Of a stretch of 64,000 nt of DNA, positions 43,457 to 52,289 are shown piece by piece; the stretch's first letter is position 1; each line of letters opens with the position of its first letter. The DNA lies in NCBI GenBank assembly GCA_020638875.1, contig JACKHS010000004.1, positions 124,001-188,000 on the forward strand, given 5' to 3'. The notes below the pieces were generated by a model. It was given only the letters and a program-made list of their open reading frames with translations. It did not search any database and was not told the origin of the DNA. The DNA is from Planctomycetota bacterium (GTDB lineage Bacteria; Planctomycetota; UBA1135; GCA-002686595). The translations under genes and the position numbers were made by a program.

Positions 43457-44691
43457 GCCGTGGGGATGCGGACGACGAAGGCGGCGCCGTGCGGCGCGAC
43501 GGGCTCGTGCGCGAGCGTCCAGCCGTGCTCGACGGCGATGCGCCGCGCGATCGCGAGCCCCAGGCCCGTGCCGCCCGCGCGGCGCGTGACGTAGGGCTCG
43601 AAGAGCGTGTCGGCGAGGTCGGGCGGGACGCCCGGACCGTCGTCCTCGATGCGCAGCGCGTGGCCGCCGGCCGCGTCGTGCAAGGTGACGCGCAAGGTGC
43701 CGCCGCGCGCGAGCGCTTGCGCGCCGTTCAGGAGCAGGTTCATGAACAGCCGCCGCGCCTGCTCGCGGTCCGCGTCGACGACGAGCTCGAACTCGGCGAC
43801 CTCCGCGCGCGCGTCGGCGGCCTTGAGGTCGGGCGCGAGCAGACGCGCGAGCTCGACGAGCAGTGCGCGCAGCTCGAAGCGCTCGCGGCGCAGCTCGGCG
43901 GGCCGGCTGAGCAGCAGGAACTCGTCGAGGCGCGAGACCGTGCGGTCGACCTCGTCGACGAGCGTGCGGCCCACCTCCGCGACGCGCGCGGGCTCGACGG
44001 CGCCGTCGGCGAGCTGCTGCGCGAAGCCGCGCACGAGGCCCAGCGGGTTGCGCGTCTCGTGCGCGAGGCCGGCGCCGAGCCGCCGCAGGAACTCGAGCCC
44101 GCGCAGCTCCTCCTGCGCGCGGCCGAGCTCCCCGGCGAGCGCCACGCCGCGCTCGCGCGCGGCGAGCAGCACGACGAAGAGCGCCAGCGCGGCGGTCAGC
44201 GCGCCGGCGAGACCGAGGAAGCGCCGCAGGTCGCTGGCGAGGCGCGCGTCGAGCGCGTCGGTCGCGAGGTCGAGCCGCAGCGTGAGCGGGCCGGTGGGCG
44301 CGTCGACGAGCCCGGGGGGCCCGGGGCCGCGACGCCCTTGGCCGCGCGGCTGCGGCGGCTCGAAGGTGAGCTCGAAGGCGCGAGCCGCGCGCGGGGCCGG
44401 CGCGCTCACGTCCGCGAGCACCTCACCGGCTCCGGTCGTGAGCGCCAAGCGCTCCGCGCGCAGGCTCGCGCGCTGGGTCTCGAGCGCGGGCGCGAGCTCC
44501 TCGGGGTCGTAGCGCCCGCCGCGGAACAGGTGCAGGGCGCCGCCGCTCGCCGCCTCGATCAACGCCTCGCCGAGCTCCGCGAACTGCTCGCGGTGCTCGG
44601 CCGTGTGCGCGCGGAAGTCGACCCACGTCCCGACCCACACCGCCAGCGCGGCGAGGAGCGTCCACAGGAGCTGCGCGGGGCGTCGTGTCAT
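43453..44691 (-). CDS. Sensor histidine kinase, partner of the NtrC-type regulator
   Basis: 412 aa from the ATG at 44691; the longer upstream frame is rejected because the hydrophobic first helix (QLLWTLLAALAVWVGTWVDF) fits the ATG start. An extracytoplasmic sensor region (about residues 25-160) is bounded by a second helix (FLGLAGALTAALALFVVLLA). The phospho-acceptor H-box is GLAHETRNPLGL. The N-box is FMNLLLNGAQAL, with G boxes EDDGPGVP and GGTGLGLAIA. No HAMP or PAS domain is obvious. The gene precedes its response regulator with an ATGA overlap, a typical two-component pair. Confidence 0.92.
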
Positions 44692-44781
44692 GGCGTCGGA
44701 GGACCTCGGCGAGGTGCCGCTAGCATGCGAAATCGCGGCGGCCACCGCACTCGATGGCCGCCGCGTCGCAAGGAGTCCACA

Positions 44782-45486
44782 TCAGCCGCCGACTGCGTCC
44801 AGGTGGTTGTAGTTCGACGCCTGGATGTTGTTCAGCACCGGCAGGATGGCGGGGTCGGGGCAGCCGCGGATCAGGCGGTCGTAGACGCCGATCACGAGCA
44901 GCTCGATCTGCACGCAGGTCGCATCGGCCTCGGCCACCGTCGCGGGCACCACGATCGGGATGTTGTGCGACATCACCGGCGTGCCGCCGAGGTACGTGAT
45001 CATGTTCGCCACGGCGTCGGCGTGGTTCTGCTCGGCGCTCGCGAGGTTGGCGAAGCGCGGCGGCGCGTTCAGGGCCTGGTCGGCGGCCGTGTAGTAGTCC
45101 CGCGCGTAGAGCTCCTTCTCGAGCGTGGACTGCAGCGCGCCGACGTACTGGCGCAGGTAGGCGGGCGTCACGGTGAAGGCGGGCGCCGCGGCGAGGGCCG
45201 CGCTGCCGCCGCTGGTGCACATGCCTTGGCCGCCTTGGCCGTTCGGGCCGCGCCGGCGACCTTGGCCCTGGCCTTGACCGCCGCACTGGCCTTGCTGACC
45301 GCCGCACTGGCCTTGGCGGCCGCGTTGGCGCGCGCGACCTTGCTGTTGGCACGACGAGCCTTGCGGGCCTTGCTGCGTGCACGAGGCGTTGTTCGGGCCG
45401 TTGGGGCCGGCGCCGTTCTGCTGGACGGAGGCGCTGGCGAAGGCCGCGGCGGCGGCGAAGGCGGCGAGGACGAGGAAGGACTTCAT
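44782..45486 (-). CDS. Exported ferritin-like DUF2202 protein with QCGGQ-rich linker
   Basis: 234 aa, ATG at 45486 with an AAGGAG Shine-Dalgarno. Signal peptide residues 1-19 (VLAAFAAAAAFASASV). A low-complexity Gln/Gly/Cys segment (residues 30-95; repeats of QGQCGGQ) precedes a four-helix ferritin-like DUF2202 domain (about 105-234) with Glu/His metal candidates in LEKELYARDYY, SAEQNHADAV, QIELLVIGVYDRL and ASNYNHLDAV. DUF2202 proteins are thought to bind metals; function in this organism is unknown. A TGCGCAA palindrome lies 135 nt upstream. Confidence 0.8.
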   Translation of the reverse strand: MKSFLVLAAFAAAAAFASASVQQNGAGPNGPNNASCTQQGPQGSSCQQQGRARQRGRQGQCGGQQGQCGGQGQGQGRRRGPNGQGGQGMCTSGGSAALAAAPAFTVTPAYLRQYVGALQSTLEKELYARDYYTAADQALNAPPRFANLASAEQNHADAVANMITYLGGTPVMSHNIPIVVPATVAEADATCVQIELLVIGVYDRLIRGCPDPAILPVLNNIQASNYNHLDAVGG

Positions 45487-45620
45487 GGCGGGCTCCTTGA
45501 GGTTGGAGAGAAGGCGAAGGAACGCCCGGGTAGACCAACTCGCGTGCCAACGCCGCAGCCGCGCCCGCGGGGCCGCGCGCGGCGCAACGGAGCGCCGCGC
45601 TGCGCAACTCTCGTCGCGGC

Positions 45621-45637
45621 TGCGCAAGGCTTGCGCA
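45621..45637. promoter_or_regulatory. Palindrome upstream of the ferritin-like gene
   Basis: TGCGCAA (45621-45627), spacer GGC, TTGCGCA (45631-45637): perfect 7-bp inverted repeat between the proS terminator and the DUF2202 gene. Possible operator; no regulator is linked. Confidence 0.35.
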
Positions 45638-45654
45638 GTGGCGGGCGGAAACGC

Positions 45655-45681
45655 AGCAGCCCCGCGCGAGGCGGGGCTGCT
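45655..45681 (-). terminator. proS terminator
   Basis: 11-bp stem (45655-45665 with 45671-45681), 5-nt loop, GTTTCC tail on the minus strand, 47 nt after the proS stop. Confidence 0.65.
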
Positions 45682-45727
45682 CGTGGTTCGCGACCGCGGT
45701 GTCGCGGGCGCGGAGGGGGGACGCCGC

Positions 45728-47200
45728 TCAGTAGTTCTTCGCGAAGAGCACGCGCTGCGCGCTGGGCTTGCCGGTCCTGATGCACGCGCCGGCCTGCGGC
45801 GCCGGGCCCTCGCCGTCGAGCGGGATGCAGCGGATCGTGGCCTTCGTCGCGTCCTTGATCGCGAGCTCGGTCTCGGTCGTGCCGTCCCAGTGCGCCCACA
45901 CGAACTTCGAGGCGCCGTCGGCGAAGACCGCCTCGAACTCCGCCCAGGTGTCCACCGACACGGTGTTCGCCTCGCGCAGCGCGAGCGCGCGGTCGTAGAG
46001 CGCCTGCTGGAAGTCGTCGAGCATCCTGCCGACCGTGACGCCGATGCCCTCCATGGGCACGACGTCCTTCTTCGGCTTGCCGTTCGCGTCGGTCTCGGCG
46101 ATGCGCAGCTTGGTCATGACCGTGCCGGCCTCGAGGTCGCGCGGGCCGATCTCGATGCGCAGCGGCACGCCCTTGCGCTCCCACTCGTAGTACTTGGCGC
46201 CGGGCTTCATCCCTTCGCGGTCGTCGATCTCGACGACGAGCCCGTCGTCGCGCAGCTCGGCCGCGATCTTGTTCGCCGCGGCGAGCACGGCGGCGCGCTC
46301 GTCGTCCTTGCGGTAGATCGGGACGATCGCCACGTGGATCGGCGCCATCTTCGGCGGCAGCACGAGGCCGTCGTCGTCGGAGTGCGTCATGATCAGCGCG
46401 CCCACGAGGCGCGTCGACACGCCCCACGAGGTCTGCCAGACGTAGTCGCGCTTGCCCTCGGCGTCCTGGAACTGGACGTCGAAGGCCTTGCCGAAGTTCT
46501 GGCCGAGGTCGTGGCTCGTGCCCGCCTGCAGCGCCTTGCCGTCCTGCATGAAGGCCTCGATGCAGGTCGTCTCGACCGCGCCCGCGAAGCGCTCGTTGGC
46601 GGTCTTCACGCCGCGGATCGTCGGCATGGCCATGACCTCGCGCGCGAAGTCGGCGTAGACGTCGAGCATGCGGTAGACCTCCTCGCGCGCGTCCGCGTGG
46701 GTCGCGTGCGCGGTGTGGCCCTCCTGCCAGAGGAACTCGCCGGTGCGCAGGAAGATGCGCGTGCGCAGCTCCCAGCGCATGACGTTCGCCCACTGGTTGA
46801 TGAGCATCGGCAGGTCGCGGTGCGAGCTGATCCACTTCGAGAAGAAGTGACCGATGATCGTCTCCGACGTCGGGCGGATGCAGTAGGGCTCCTCGAGCTC
46901 CTTGCCGCCGGCGTGCGTGACGATGGCGAGCTCCGGCGCGAAGCCGTCCACGTGCTCGGCCTCCTTCGCGATGAAGCTCATCGGGATGAGCAGCGGGAAG
47001 CAGGCGTTCTTGTGGCCGGTGGCCTTGAAGCGCCGGTCGAGGTCCTGCTGCATCTTCTCCCAGATGGCGTAGCCGTGGGGTCGGATCACCATGCAGCCCT
47101 TGACGACGCCCGCCTGTTCGGCGAGCTCGGCGTGCGCGATGACGTCCTGGTACCACTGGGCGTAGTCCTCGCTACGCGGGGTGATCTTGGCTTCGGCCAT
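45728..47200 (-). CDS. proS: Prolyl-tRNA synthetase, archaeal/eukaryal-type
   Basis: 490 aa, ATG at 47200. Class II synthetase charging tRNA-Pro. Motif 2 region is visible as WANVMRWELRTRIFLRTGEFLWQEGHTAH, preceded by IRPTSETIIGHFFSKW. Motif 3 is GALIMTHSDDDGLVLPP. The length and lack of an INS editing insertion between motifs 2 and 3 mark the short ProS3 (archaeal/eukaryal-like) form rather than the long bacterial form. The anticodon-binding domain (MAPIHVAIVPIYRK onward) and a C-terminal zinc-domain-like region ending FAKNY follow. An 8-bp hairpin lies in the leader. Only ProRS in the window. Confidence 0.95.
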   Translation of the reverse strand: MAEAKITPRSEDYAQWYQDVIAHAELAEQAGVVKGCMVIRPHGYAIWEKMQQDLDRRFKATGHKNACFPLLIPMSFIAKEAEHVDGFAPELAIVTHAGGKELEEPYCIRPTSETIIGHFFSKWISSHRDLPMLINQWANVMRWELRTRIFLRTGEFLWQEGHTAHATHADAREEVYRMLDVYADFAREVMAMPTIRGVKTANERFAGAVETTCIEAFMQDGKALQAGTSHDLGQNFGKAFDVQFQDAEGKRDYVWQTSWGVSTRLVGALIMTHSDDDGLVLPPKMAPIHVAIVPIYRKDDERAAVLAAANKIAAELRDDGLVVEIDDREGMKPGAKYYEWERKGVPLRIEIGPRDLEAGTVMTKLRIAETDANGKPKKDVVPMEGIGVTVGRMLDDFQQALYDRALALREANTVSVDTWAEFEAVFADGASKFVWAHWDGTTETELAIKDATKATIRCIPLDGEGPAPQAGACIRTGKPSAQRVLFAKNY

Positions 47201-47501
47201 GGTGGAGAGGGTGCGAAGGTGCGGTGGGGGTCGCCGAGAGTCGCTCCGGCGACCGCGAGCCCCAGAGAGTAGGCGCTGGCCCGCGCGTGCAGGCGCGCCG
47301 CAGGTCGAAAACGCGGGGGCGAGCGCGTCGCCGGGGCCCGCTGTCGCCGCGCGCGCTCCAGCTCCCGCGCTCTCGCGCCGAGAGATACCCCGAATCCGCA
47401 GCTCACGTTAGAGTTGTCGCGATCCCGATCGGGCGCCAGCTCCCACGCGCCCGCCTCCGACGCGCCCCCCGACCCGACGCGGCCCCGACCGCCCACGCAC
47501 C
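47201..47501. other. Divergent region between proS and the rhodanese gene
   Basis: 301 nt without a gene. An 8-bp hairpin (47229-47236 with 47247-47254) sits in the proS leader, about 30 nt upstream of its start. It does not look like a T-box. The rest shows no strong promoter or repeat. Confidence 0.5.
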
Positions 47502-48047
47502 GTGACCCAGACCCAGATCACCCCCGACATGACCATGGAGGCGATCCTCGCGGCGATCCCCTCCGCCCAGCGGGCCCTCTTCCAGCGCTACCACGTCGGC
47601 GGCTGCTCCTCGTGCGGCTTCCAGCCCACGGACACGCTCGCGAAGGTCTGCAAGGACCGCAACCTGCTCGACGTCAACGAGGTCATCCAGACCCTCGAGC
47701 GCGCCCACGAGGTCGACCAGCGCATGCAGGTCGCGCCCGCCGAGGTGCGGGGCTGGCTCGACGCCGGCGAGGACTTCAGCTTCATCGACGTGCGCCCGCC
47801 CGCGGAGGTCGCCCAGGCCGCCATCCCGGGCGCCGAGGCGCTCGACTTCGCCGCGCAGGACCGCTACATGGCGCTGCCGAAGGACCGCAAGCTGGTCTTC
47901 ACCTGCCGCGACGGCGCGCGCGCCCTCGACGTGGCCTCGTACTTCGTCGGCCACGGCTTCACGCGCGTCTTCGCCGTGCGCGGCGGCCTCGACGCCTGGC
48001 GCGCCGAGGTGGACCCGAGCCTCCCCACCTACGCCGTCCCGAGCTGA
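47502..48047 (+). CDS. Rhodanese-domain protein with N-terminal CxxC domain
   Basis: 181 aa, GTG start. Residues 1-70 form a small domain with C35/C38 (GGCSSCGFQPTDTL) like the DUF1858/hybrid-cluster-associated redox domain. The rhodanese domain (residues 78-178) carries the substrate loop CRDGAR with the persulfide-forming C135, plus IDVRPPAEVAQAAIPGA and YFVGHGFTRVFAVRGGLDAW. Likely moves sulfane sulfur, with the CxxC domain as redox or sulfur relay. Cytoplasmic, monocistronic. Confidence 0.82.
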   Translation: MTQTQITPDMTMEAILAAIPSAQRALFQRYHVGGCSSCGFQPTDTLAKVCKDRNLLDVNEVIQTLERAHEVDQRMQVAPAEVRGWLDAGEDFSFIDVRPPAEVAQAAIPGAEALDFAAQDRYMALPKDRKLVFTCRDGARALDVASYFVGHGFTRVFAVRGGLDAWRAEVDPSLPTYAVPS

Positions 48048-48088
48048 GACCGGGCCGCCCGCCGGGGGGATTCCCGGGATCTTCCCCG

Positions 48089-48118
48089 TGGACACCTTAC
48101 AAACGGTGGTGTTACAGT
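48089..48118 (+). promoter_or_regulatory. Candidate sigma-70-like promoter of the 48.1-kb RNA
   Basis: TGGACA (48089-48094) and TACAGT (48113-48118) separated by 18 nt, 5/6 and 4/6 matches to TTGACA and TATAAT, directly upstream of a hairpin-rich non-coding stretch. Confidence 0.45.
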
Positions 48119-48331
48119 CCGGCCGCTCCGACGCGATCCTGCCGTCGCGTCGGTCCCGAGTGTTGCCCGATACTCGGACCCCGGCTTGCCGGGGTGCCTC
48201 GGAGGTCCTTTCCTGCCATGGACGCCGGGGCCGCTGGGCCTAGTTCCTGCCACTTGGCCCAGCCACCGTTCGGCGTTCCGCCGGACACACCTGCGCGGAG
48301 TCGTCTCCTCTGGAGACGACTCCCTTTCTTT
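48119..48331 (+). ncRNA. Candidate small RNA with three UCCUGCC loops
   Basis: About 213 nt between the rhodanese gene and the sulfatase-like gene, no coding potential. Predicted helices: 9 bp (48128-48136/48145-48153), 8 bp (48156-48163/48170-48177), 6 bp with CTTG loop (48179-48184/48189-48194), 7 bp (48234-48240/48256-48262) and 8 bp (48268-48275/48279-48286), then a terminator. The heptamer TCCTGCC lies in three loops (48137-48143, 48211-48217, 48245-48251) and could pair with GGCAGGA-type ribosome-binding sites. It has a promoter-like element and a strong terminator. Family not recognised; 6S RNA is not excluded. Confidence 0.55.
48297..48331 (+). terminator. Strong Rho-independent terminator
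   Basis: 12-bp perfect stem (48297-48308 with 48312-48323), TCT loop, tail CTTTCTTT. It ends the candidate RNA on the plus strand. Confidence 0.85.
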
Positions 48332-48388
48332 GGCGAGCGCGGGGTCGCCGCCGTGCGCGGCGCCGAGGCCGCGGCGCCCTCGTAAGCC

Positions 48389-50185
48389 CTAGCGCGCCCG
48401 CGCTCCAGGGCTACGTTCCGCCCGGCGCGCCGATCCCTCGCCGCGCGCCTCGAGCGCAGCCGCCTCCTCGTCGCGGCCGAGCGCGCGCAGCACGCGCGCC
48501 GCGCCGGCGCGCGCCGCCGCGTCCTGCGGCAGCGCCGCGAGCACCGCGAGCCACGCGCCGAGAGGCGCCCTCGCGGTCGCCGGTGCGCTCGCGCGCCACG
48601 GCCAGGGAGGCGCCAGCCCGGCACGCGCAGCTCCGCGCCGCCTCGAGCGGCGCGAGCGCCTGCGCCGCCTCGGCGTCGCGGCCGGCCTCGCTGAGCAGCG
48701 AGGCGATCATCTCGGCCACGAGCACGCCCTCAGGCTCGGCCGCGTAGAACGCGCGCAGCCGCGCCACGCCCTCGTCGACGCGCCCGTCCGCGCGGCGGCC
48801 AGGCTGGCCTCGTAGAACGCCGCGAGGCTCTGCCACGTGCGCGCGCGGCGGGTCGAGGCCGGCGAGGGCTGCAGGCCCCGGCACGCGCTGCTCGCCGCCG
48901 CCGCCCGCGTAGCCCAGCGCGCGCAGGTCGGCCAGGACGCGCGCGCGTCGACCGCCGCCCCGTCGTCGGCGAGCGCCGGCCCGGCCGTCGCCGCCTCGAG
49001 CGCCGCGAGCAAGCGCGCCGCCAGCGCGGGCTCGGCCGCCCAGCGCTCCTCGCCGCGCGTGCCCGCGGGCCCCGGGAACAGCTCGGGCGCGCTCGAGTGC
49101 AGGTACGTGCCCTCCGCCGAGGCCCAGCCGCTGAGCGGGCTCCAGCCGTAGTTCAGCCAGCCGTAGGAGGACTCGAAGTAGACGCCCCGCCCGGGCGGCA
49201 CCGCGCGCCGGTACAGGCTGCGGCCGTCGAGCGCGCCGCCGGGCGCGAGGTCGAGGGCCTCGAGCAGCGTCGGCGCGACGTCGGCCACGCTGACGAACTC
49301 CGCCGAGCGCTCGCCCGCGCGGTAGCCGTCGGGGTAGCGCAGCAGGAGCGGCACGCGGATCGTCGCGTCGTAGGCGAGCAGCGAGTGCGTCGGCTCGCCG
49401 TGGCGGCCGAGGGACTCGCCGTGGTCGCCGACGACGGCCACCAGCGTGTGCTCGAGCAGCCCCTCGGCGCGCAGGCGTGCGAGCAGCGCGCCCACGGCGT
49501 CGTCCACCTGCGCCACCTCGCCGAGGTAGGCCGGGAAGCGCGCCTCGCCCAGCGCCTGCGCGCGCGCGAGGAACTCCGGCGCCGGGTCGTAGGGCGCGTG
49601 GGCGTCGAAGTAGTGCACCCACAGGAAGAACGGCCGCGCGCGGTCGCGCCCGTCGAGCCAGCGCAGCGCGGCCGCCGTGACCTCGGCCGACGACCGCTCG
49701 AGCACGTGCCCGTGGCCCGGCCCGGCGCCGTGCGGCGCGTCGTAGACGTCGAAGCCCTGGTCGAGGCCGTAGCTCTCGCCGAGCACCACCGCCGCCACGC
49801 AGGCCGCCGTCTGGTAGCCGCGCGCGCGCGCCGCCTCCGCGAGGGTCTCGGCCGACTCGGGCAGCGCGCGCAGGCCGTTGTCGCGCAGCGTGTGCCGCGG
49901 CGGCCACAGCCCGGTCATCATCGAGGCGTGCGAGGGCAGCGTCAGCGGCGCGACGCTGCGCGCGTTCTCGTAGAGCACGCCCTCCGCCGCCAGCGCGTCG
50001 AGGTGCGGCGTGAGCCCCGCGCGCCCCGAGTAGCAGCCGAGCGCGCCGGGGTTGGTCGTGTCGAGCGTGACGAGCACCGCCGACGGCCGCGGCGCCGCCT
50101 CGTGCGCACACCCGGCGGCGAGCGCGAGGACGACGAGCGGCGCGACTCGACGAGCGAGGCGCCCGGGGCGGCCCGCCGCGCTCAC
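48389..50185 (-). pseudogene. Sulfatase-like lipoprotein gene with several frameshifts near the 3' end
   Basis: The GTG start overlaps the DoxX stop. The N-terminus is a lipoprotein signal (VVLALAAGC). The alkaline-phosphatase-fold hydrolase reads in one frame to about 48,945: VLVTLDTTNPGALGCY, FLWVHYFDAHAPYDP, VGDHGESLGRHGEP. At the usual formylglycine site it has PLTLPSHAS, so Thr replaces Cys/Ser and sulfatase chemistry is doubtful. The sequel jumps frame at least four times: ADLRALGYAGG in a second frame, RTWQSLAAFYEASLAA in the first, then DGRVDEGVARLRAFYAAEPE in the second again. Finally, GAWLAVLAALPQDAAARAG in the third frame ends at TAG 48389. Every switch falls in a short GC-rich run. 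Sequencing or assembly errors are as likely as true decay. Confidence 0.75.
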
Positions 50186-50616
50186 TCCGCGTTGCGGCGC
50201 GGCAGCGGCTTGGGCAGGGCGAAGCGCCCGCCGCCGACGAGCACGAGCACCAGCGCGCCGACGAGGTAGAGCAGGTTCAGCTCGACCTTCAGGCCGCCCT
50301 GGTCCGTGCGCGTGTACCAGTCGTCGCCGAACTGCAGCCAGATCGACATCACCATCGTCACGACCACGGCCAGCCCGGCCGGGCGCACGAGCCAGCCGAC
50401 GATCAGCAGGAGCGGCGCGAGCACCTCGCCGACGTAGACGCCGATGGCGAGCGCCTTCGGCAGGCCGTGCGCGGCGAGCAACTTGGAGACGTCGGCGAGG
50501 CCCGGGTCGAACCCCTGCTCCACGAGCTTGTGGTAGCCGTGCAGCACCATCAGCCCGCCGACGGCGAGGCGCAGCAGGAGCAGGGCGAGGTCGTGGCGTT
50601 TCTCGAGGGCACTCAT
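50182..50616 (-). CDS. DoxX-family membrane protein
   Basis: 144 aa, four hydrophobic helices (DLALLLLRLAVGGLMVLHGYHKL, AIGVYVGEVLAPLLLIVGWL, GLAVVVTMVMSIWLQ, LNLLYLVGALVLVLVGGG). RLxxGxxxLxHGYxKL followed by GExxxPLLLxxG is the DoxX signature. DoxX-like proteins are membrane-embedded and linked to thiol redox stress or quinol chemistry. Its stop overlaps the GTG of the sulfatase-like gene (GTGA), so the two are probably co-transcribed. Confidence 0.88.
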   Translation of the reverse strand: MSALEKRHDLALLLLRLAVGGLMVLHGYHKLVEQGFDPGLADVSKLLAAHGLPKALAIGVYVGEVLAPLLLIVGWLVRPAGLAVVVTMVMSIWLQFGDDWYTRTDQGGLKVELNLLYLVGALVLVLVGGGRFALPKPLPRRNAE

Positions 50617-50679
50617 CGGCGCGCGGGTAGGGGCCGGCCCCAGGATACGGCCGCCGCGCGCGGAACCCAGCCCGAGCCG

Positions 50680-51369
50680 CTACGGCTCGCGCGCGAGCTC
50701 GACCTCGGTCACGCTCGCGTGGAGCTCGCGCCGCAGCGCGTCCGCGCCGTCGGTGACGAGCGGCTCGACCGCGGACCAGGCGAGCGCCTCGCGCGAGGCG
50801 AGCGCGAGCACGCGCGTGACGGCGTTGTCCGGCGCCAGCGCGGCGGGGAAGGGCCCCAGGAAGGTGTCCGCGCCGCCCGGGAGCACCTCGGTCGTCGTGC
50901 CCTCGGGGTCGAGCGGCACCTCGTGCACGGCGCCCGCCGCGTCGATCGCCACGAGCCGCACCCACGCGTCCTCGTCGAGCCGCACGCCGACGTAGAGCTC
51001 ACCGGTCGCCTGCGGCGTCGAGCGCGTCTCGGCGAACACGTCGCCGAGGCGGCCGGCGACGTCGAGCTGCAGGCGCGGCGCGGCCGGCCTGCCGCGCCCG
51101 AACCACGGACCGACGAGCAGCAGCAGCGCGGCGGCCGCGGTGGCGGCGACGACGAGCCAGGGCGCGCGCCGCAGCCAGGGCGCCGCGCCCGCGCCCGGCG
51201 CGCCGAGCGGCTCCGCGGCCGGCGCCGCGACGTCGAGCGTCGCGACCAGCGCGCGACAGGCGGCGCACTCGGCCAGGTGCGCCTCGACGTCCTCGCGCTC
51301 GAACTCGAGCAGGCGCTGCTCGCTCCACGCCGCCAGGGTCAGCTCGTCGGGGTGCGCTGCGGTCGTCAT
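50680..51369 (-). CDS. Zinc-finger anti-sigma factor
   Basis: 229 aa; ATG overlaps the sigma stop (ATGA). The cytoplasmic N-terminus contains a ZAS-type HxxxCxxC (VEAHLAECAACRAL, about residues 30-43), the anti-sigma zinc site. A single membrane helix (WLVVAATAAAALLLLVGPWF, about 70-90) is followed by an extracytoplasmic domain of about 135 residues (GELYVGVRLDEDAWVRLVAI, PLDPEGTTTEVLPGG). Expected to hold the co-encoded sigma factor at the membrane until an external signal. Confidence 0.87.
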   Translation of the reverse strand: MTTAAHPDELTLAAWSEQRLLEFEREDVEAHLAECAACRALVATLDVAAPAAEPLGAPGAGAAPWLRRAPWLVVAATAAAALLLLVGPWFGRGRPAAPRLQLDVAGRLGDVFAETRSTPQATGELYVGVRLDEDAWVRLVAIDAAGAVHEVPLDPEGTTTEVLPGGADTFLGPFPAALAPDNAVTRVLALASREALAWSAVEPLVTDGADALRRELHASVTEVELAREP

Positions 51370-52223
51370 GCTCGTTCCTCGGGGGCGGCCGGCGCGCCGA
51401 GGGCGCGCAACAGGACGTGGGAGAGTCGCGCTTCGGGGACGGCGCCGCCCTCCGCCAGCTGCGCGAGCGCCTCGCGCAGCTTCTCGGTGGCGTGCTGGAC
51501 GAGGCGCGTGACGCGCGAGGGCGTCACGCCCAGGTGCGCGGCGATCGAGGTCTGCGCGAGGCCGTGCTCGTGCTTGAGCAGCAGCACCAGGCGCTCGCGC
51601 GGCGTGAGCGCGGCGCGCAAGCCGGCGGCCGCGGCGCGGACGCGCTCCGCCAGCTCACGCTCCGACGCCTCTCCCTCGGGCCCGACCGCGCCGCTCGCGG
51701 GGTCGCGCGCCTCGAGCGGTTCGTGACGCGCGTCCTGGGCGATGCCGTCGATCGCGCGCCGCCGCGCGAGGACGCCGAGCCACCCGACCAGGGAGCCCGA
51801 CCCGTCGTAGCGCGCGAGCGGCGCGCGGCGCCCCTCGGCCTCGGCCGCGAGCAGCAGGCCCGGCAGCTCGTGCGCGAGCTCCTCGGCTCGGCCGGGCGAG
51901 GCACCTTGTCGGCGGGCGGCGGCGGTCACGGCGGGTTCGAACTCCTCGGCGTAGAGCTCCCAGGCGCGCGCGTCGCCGCGTTCCCAGGCCAGCACGAGGC
52001 AGAGGTCGGCGAGGGCGGCGCGCTCCAGAGCGGTGCGGAAGGCGAGCGGGTCGGGCTCGCGGCCGGCGCGTTCGAAGCGCGCGAGGGTGCGCGCGACGGC
52101 CGCGCGGAGCAGCTCGTCGCGGTCGACGTCGAGCGCTCCGTAGCGGGCTCTCGCCGCGTCCCAGGCGTCGTGCACCGGGCCGCGGGCGAGCGCCGTCCAA
52201 GTCTCAGCGGGGGCGTCGTCCAT
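51366..52223 (-). CDS. Sigma-70-family (ECF-like) sigma factor with N-terminal extension
   Basis: 285 aa, longer than usual for ECF factors because of a helical N-terminal region of about 70 residues (RDELLRAAVARTLARFERA). Region 2 is spread over EELAHELPGLLLAAEAEG and GSLVGWLGVLARRRAIDGIA. Region 4 is LTPRERLVLLLKHEHGLAQT with the helix-turn-helix HLGVTPSRVTRLVQHATEKLR. A C-terminal tail (40 residues) follows. Paired with the zinc-finger anti-sigma gene. It lies beside the exported FG-GAP and CHAT-TPR genes, in the same direction, which may be its targets. Confidence 0.82.
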   Translation of the reverse strand: MDDAPAETWTALARGPVHDAWDAARARYGALDVDRDELLRAAVARTLARFERAGREPDPLAFRTALERAALADLCLVLAWERGDARAWELYAEEFEPAVTAAARRQGASPGRAEELAHELPGLLLAAEAEGRRAPLARYDGSGSLVGWLGVLARRRAIDGIAQDARHEPLEARDPASGAVGPEGEASERELAERVRAAAAGLRAALTPRERLVLLLKHEHGLAQTSIAAHLGVTPSRVTRLVQHATEKLREALAQLAEGGAVPEARLSHVLLRALGAPAAPEERA

Positions 52224-52289
52224 GCCGTCGCCGGCAGTCTACCCGAGCCCGCCGCCGCACCCCCGCGGCGAGCTCGGGGTCGCGAGCGC

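Noticed and set aside
47201..47270. T-box or other riboswitch in the proS leader
   Set aside because: Only a simple 8-bp hairpin; no T-box bulge sequence or antiterminator pair.
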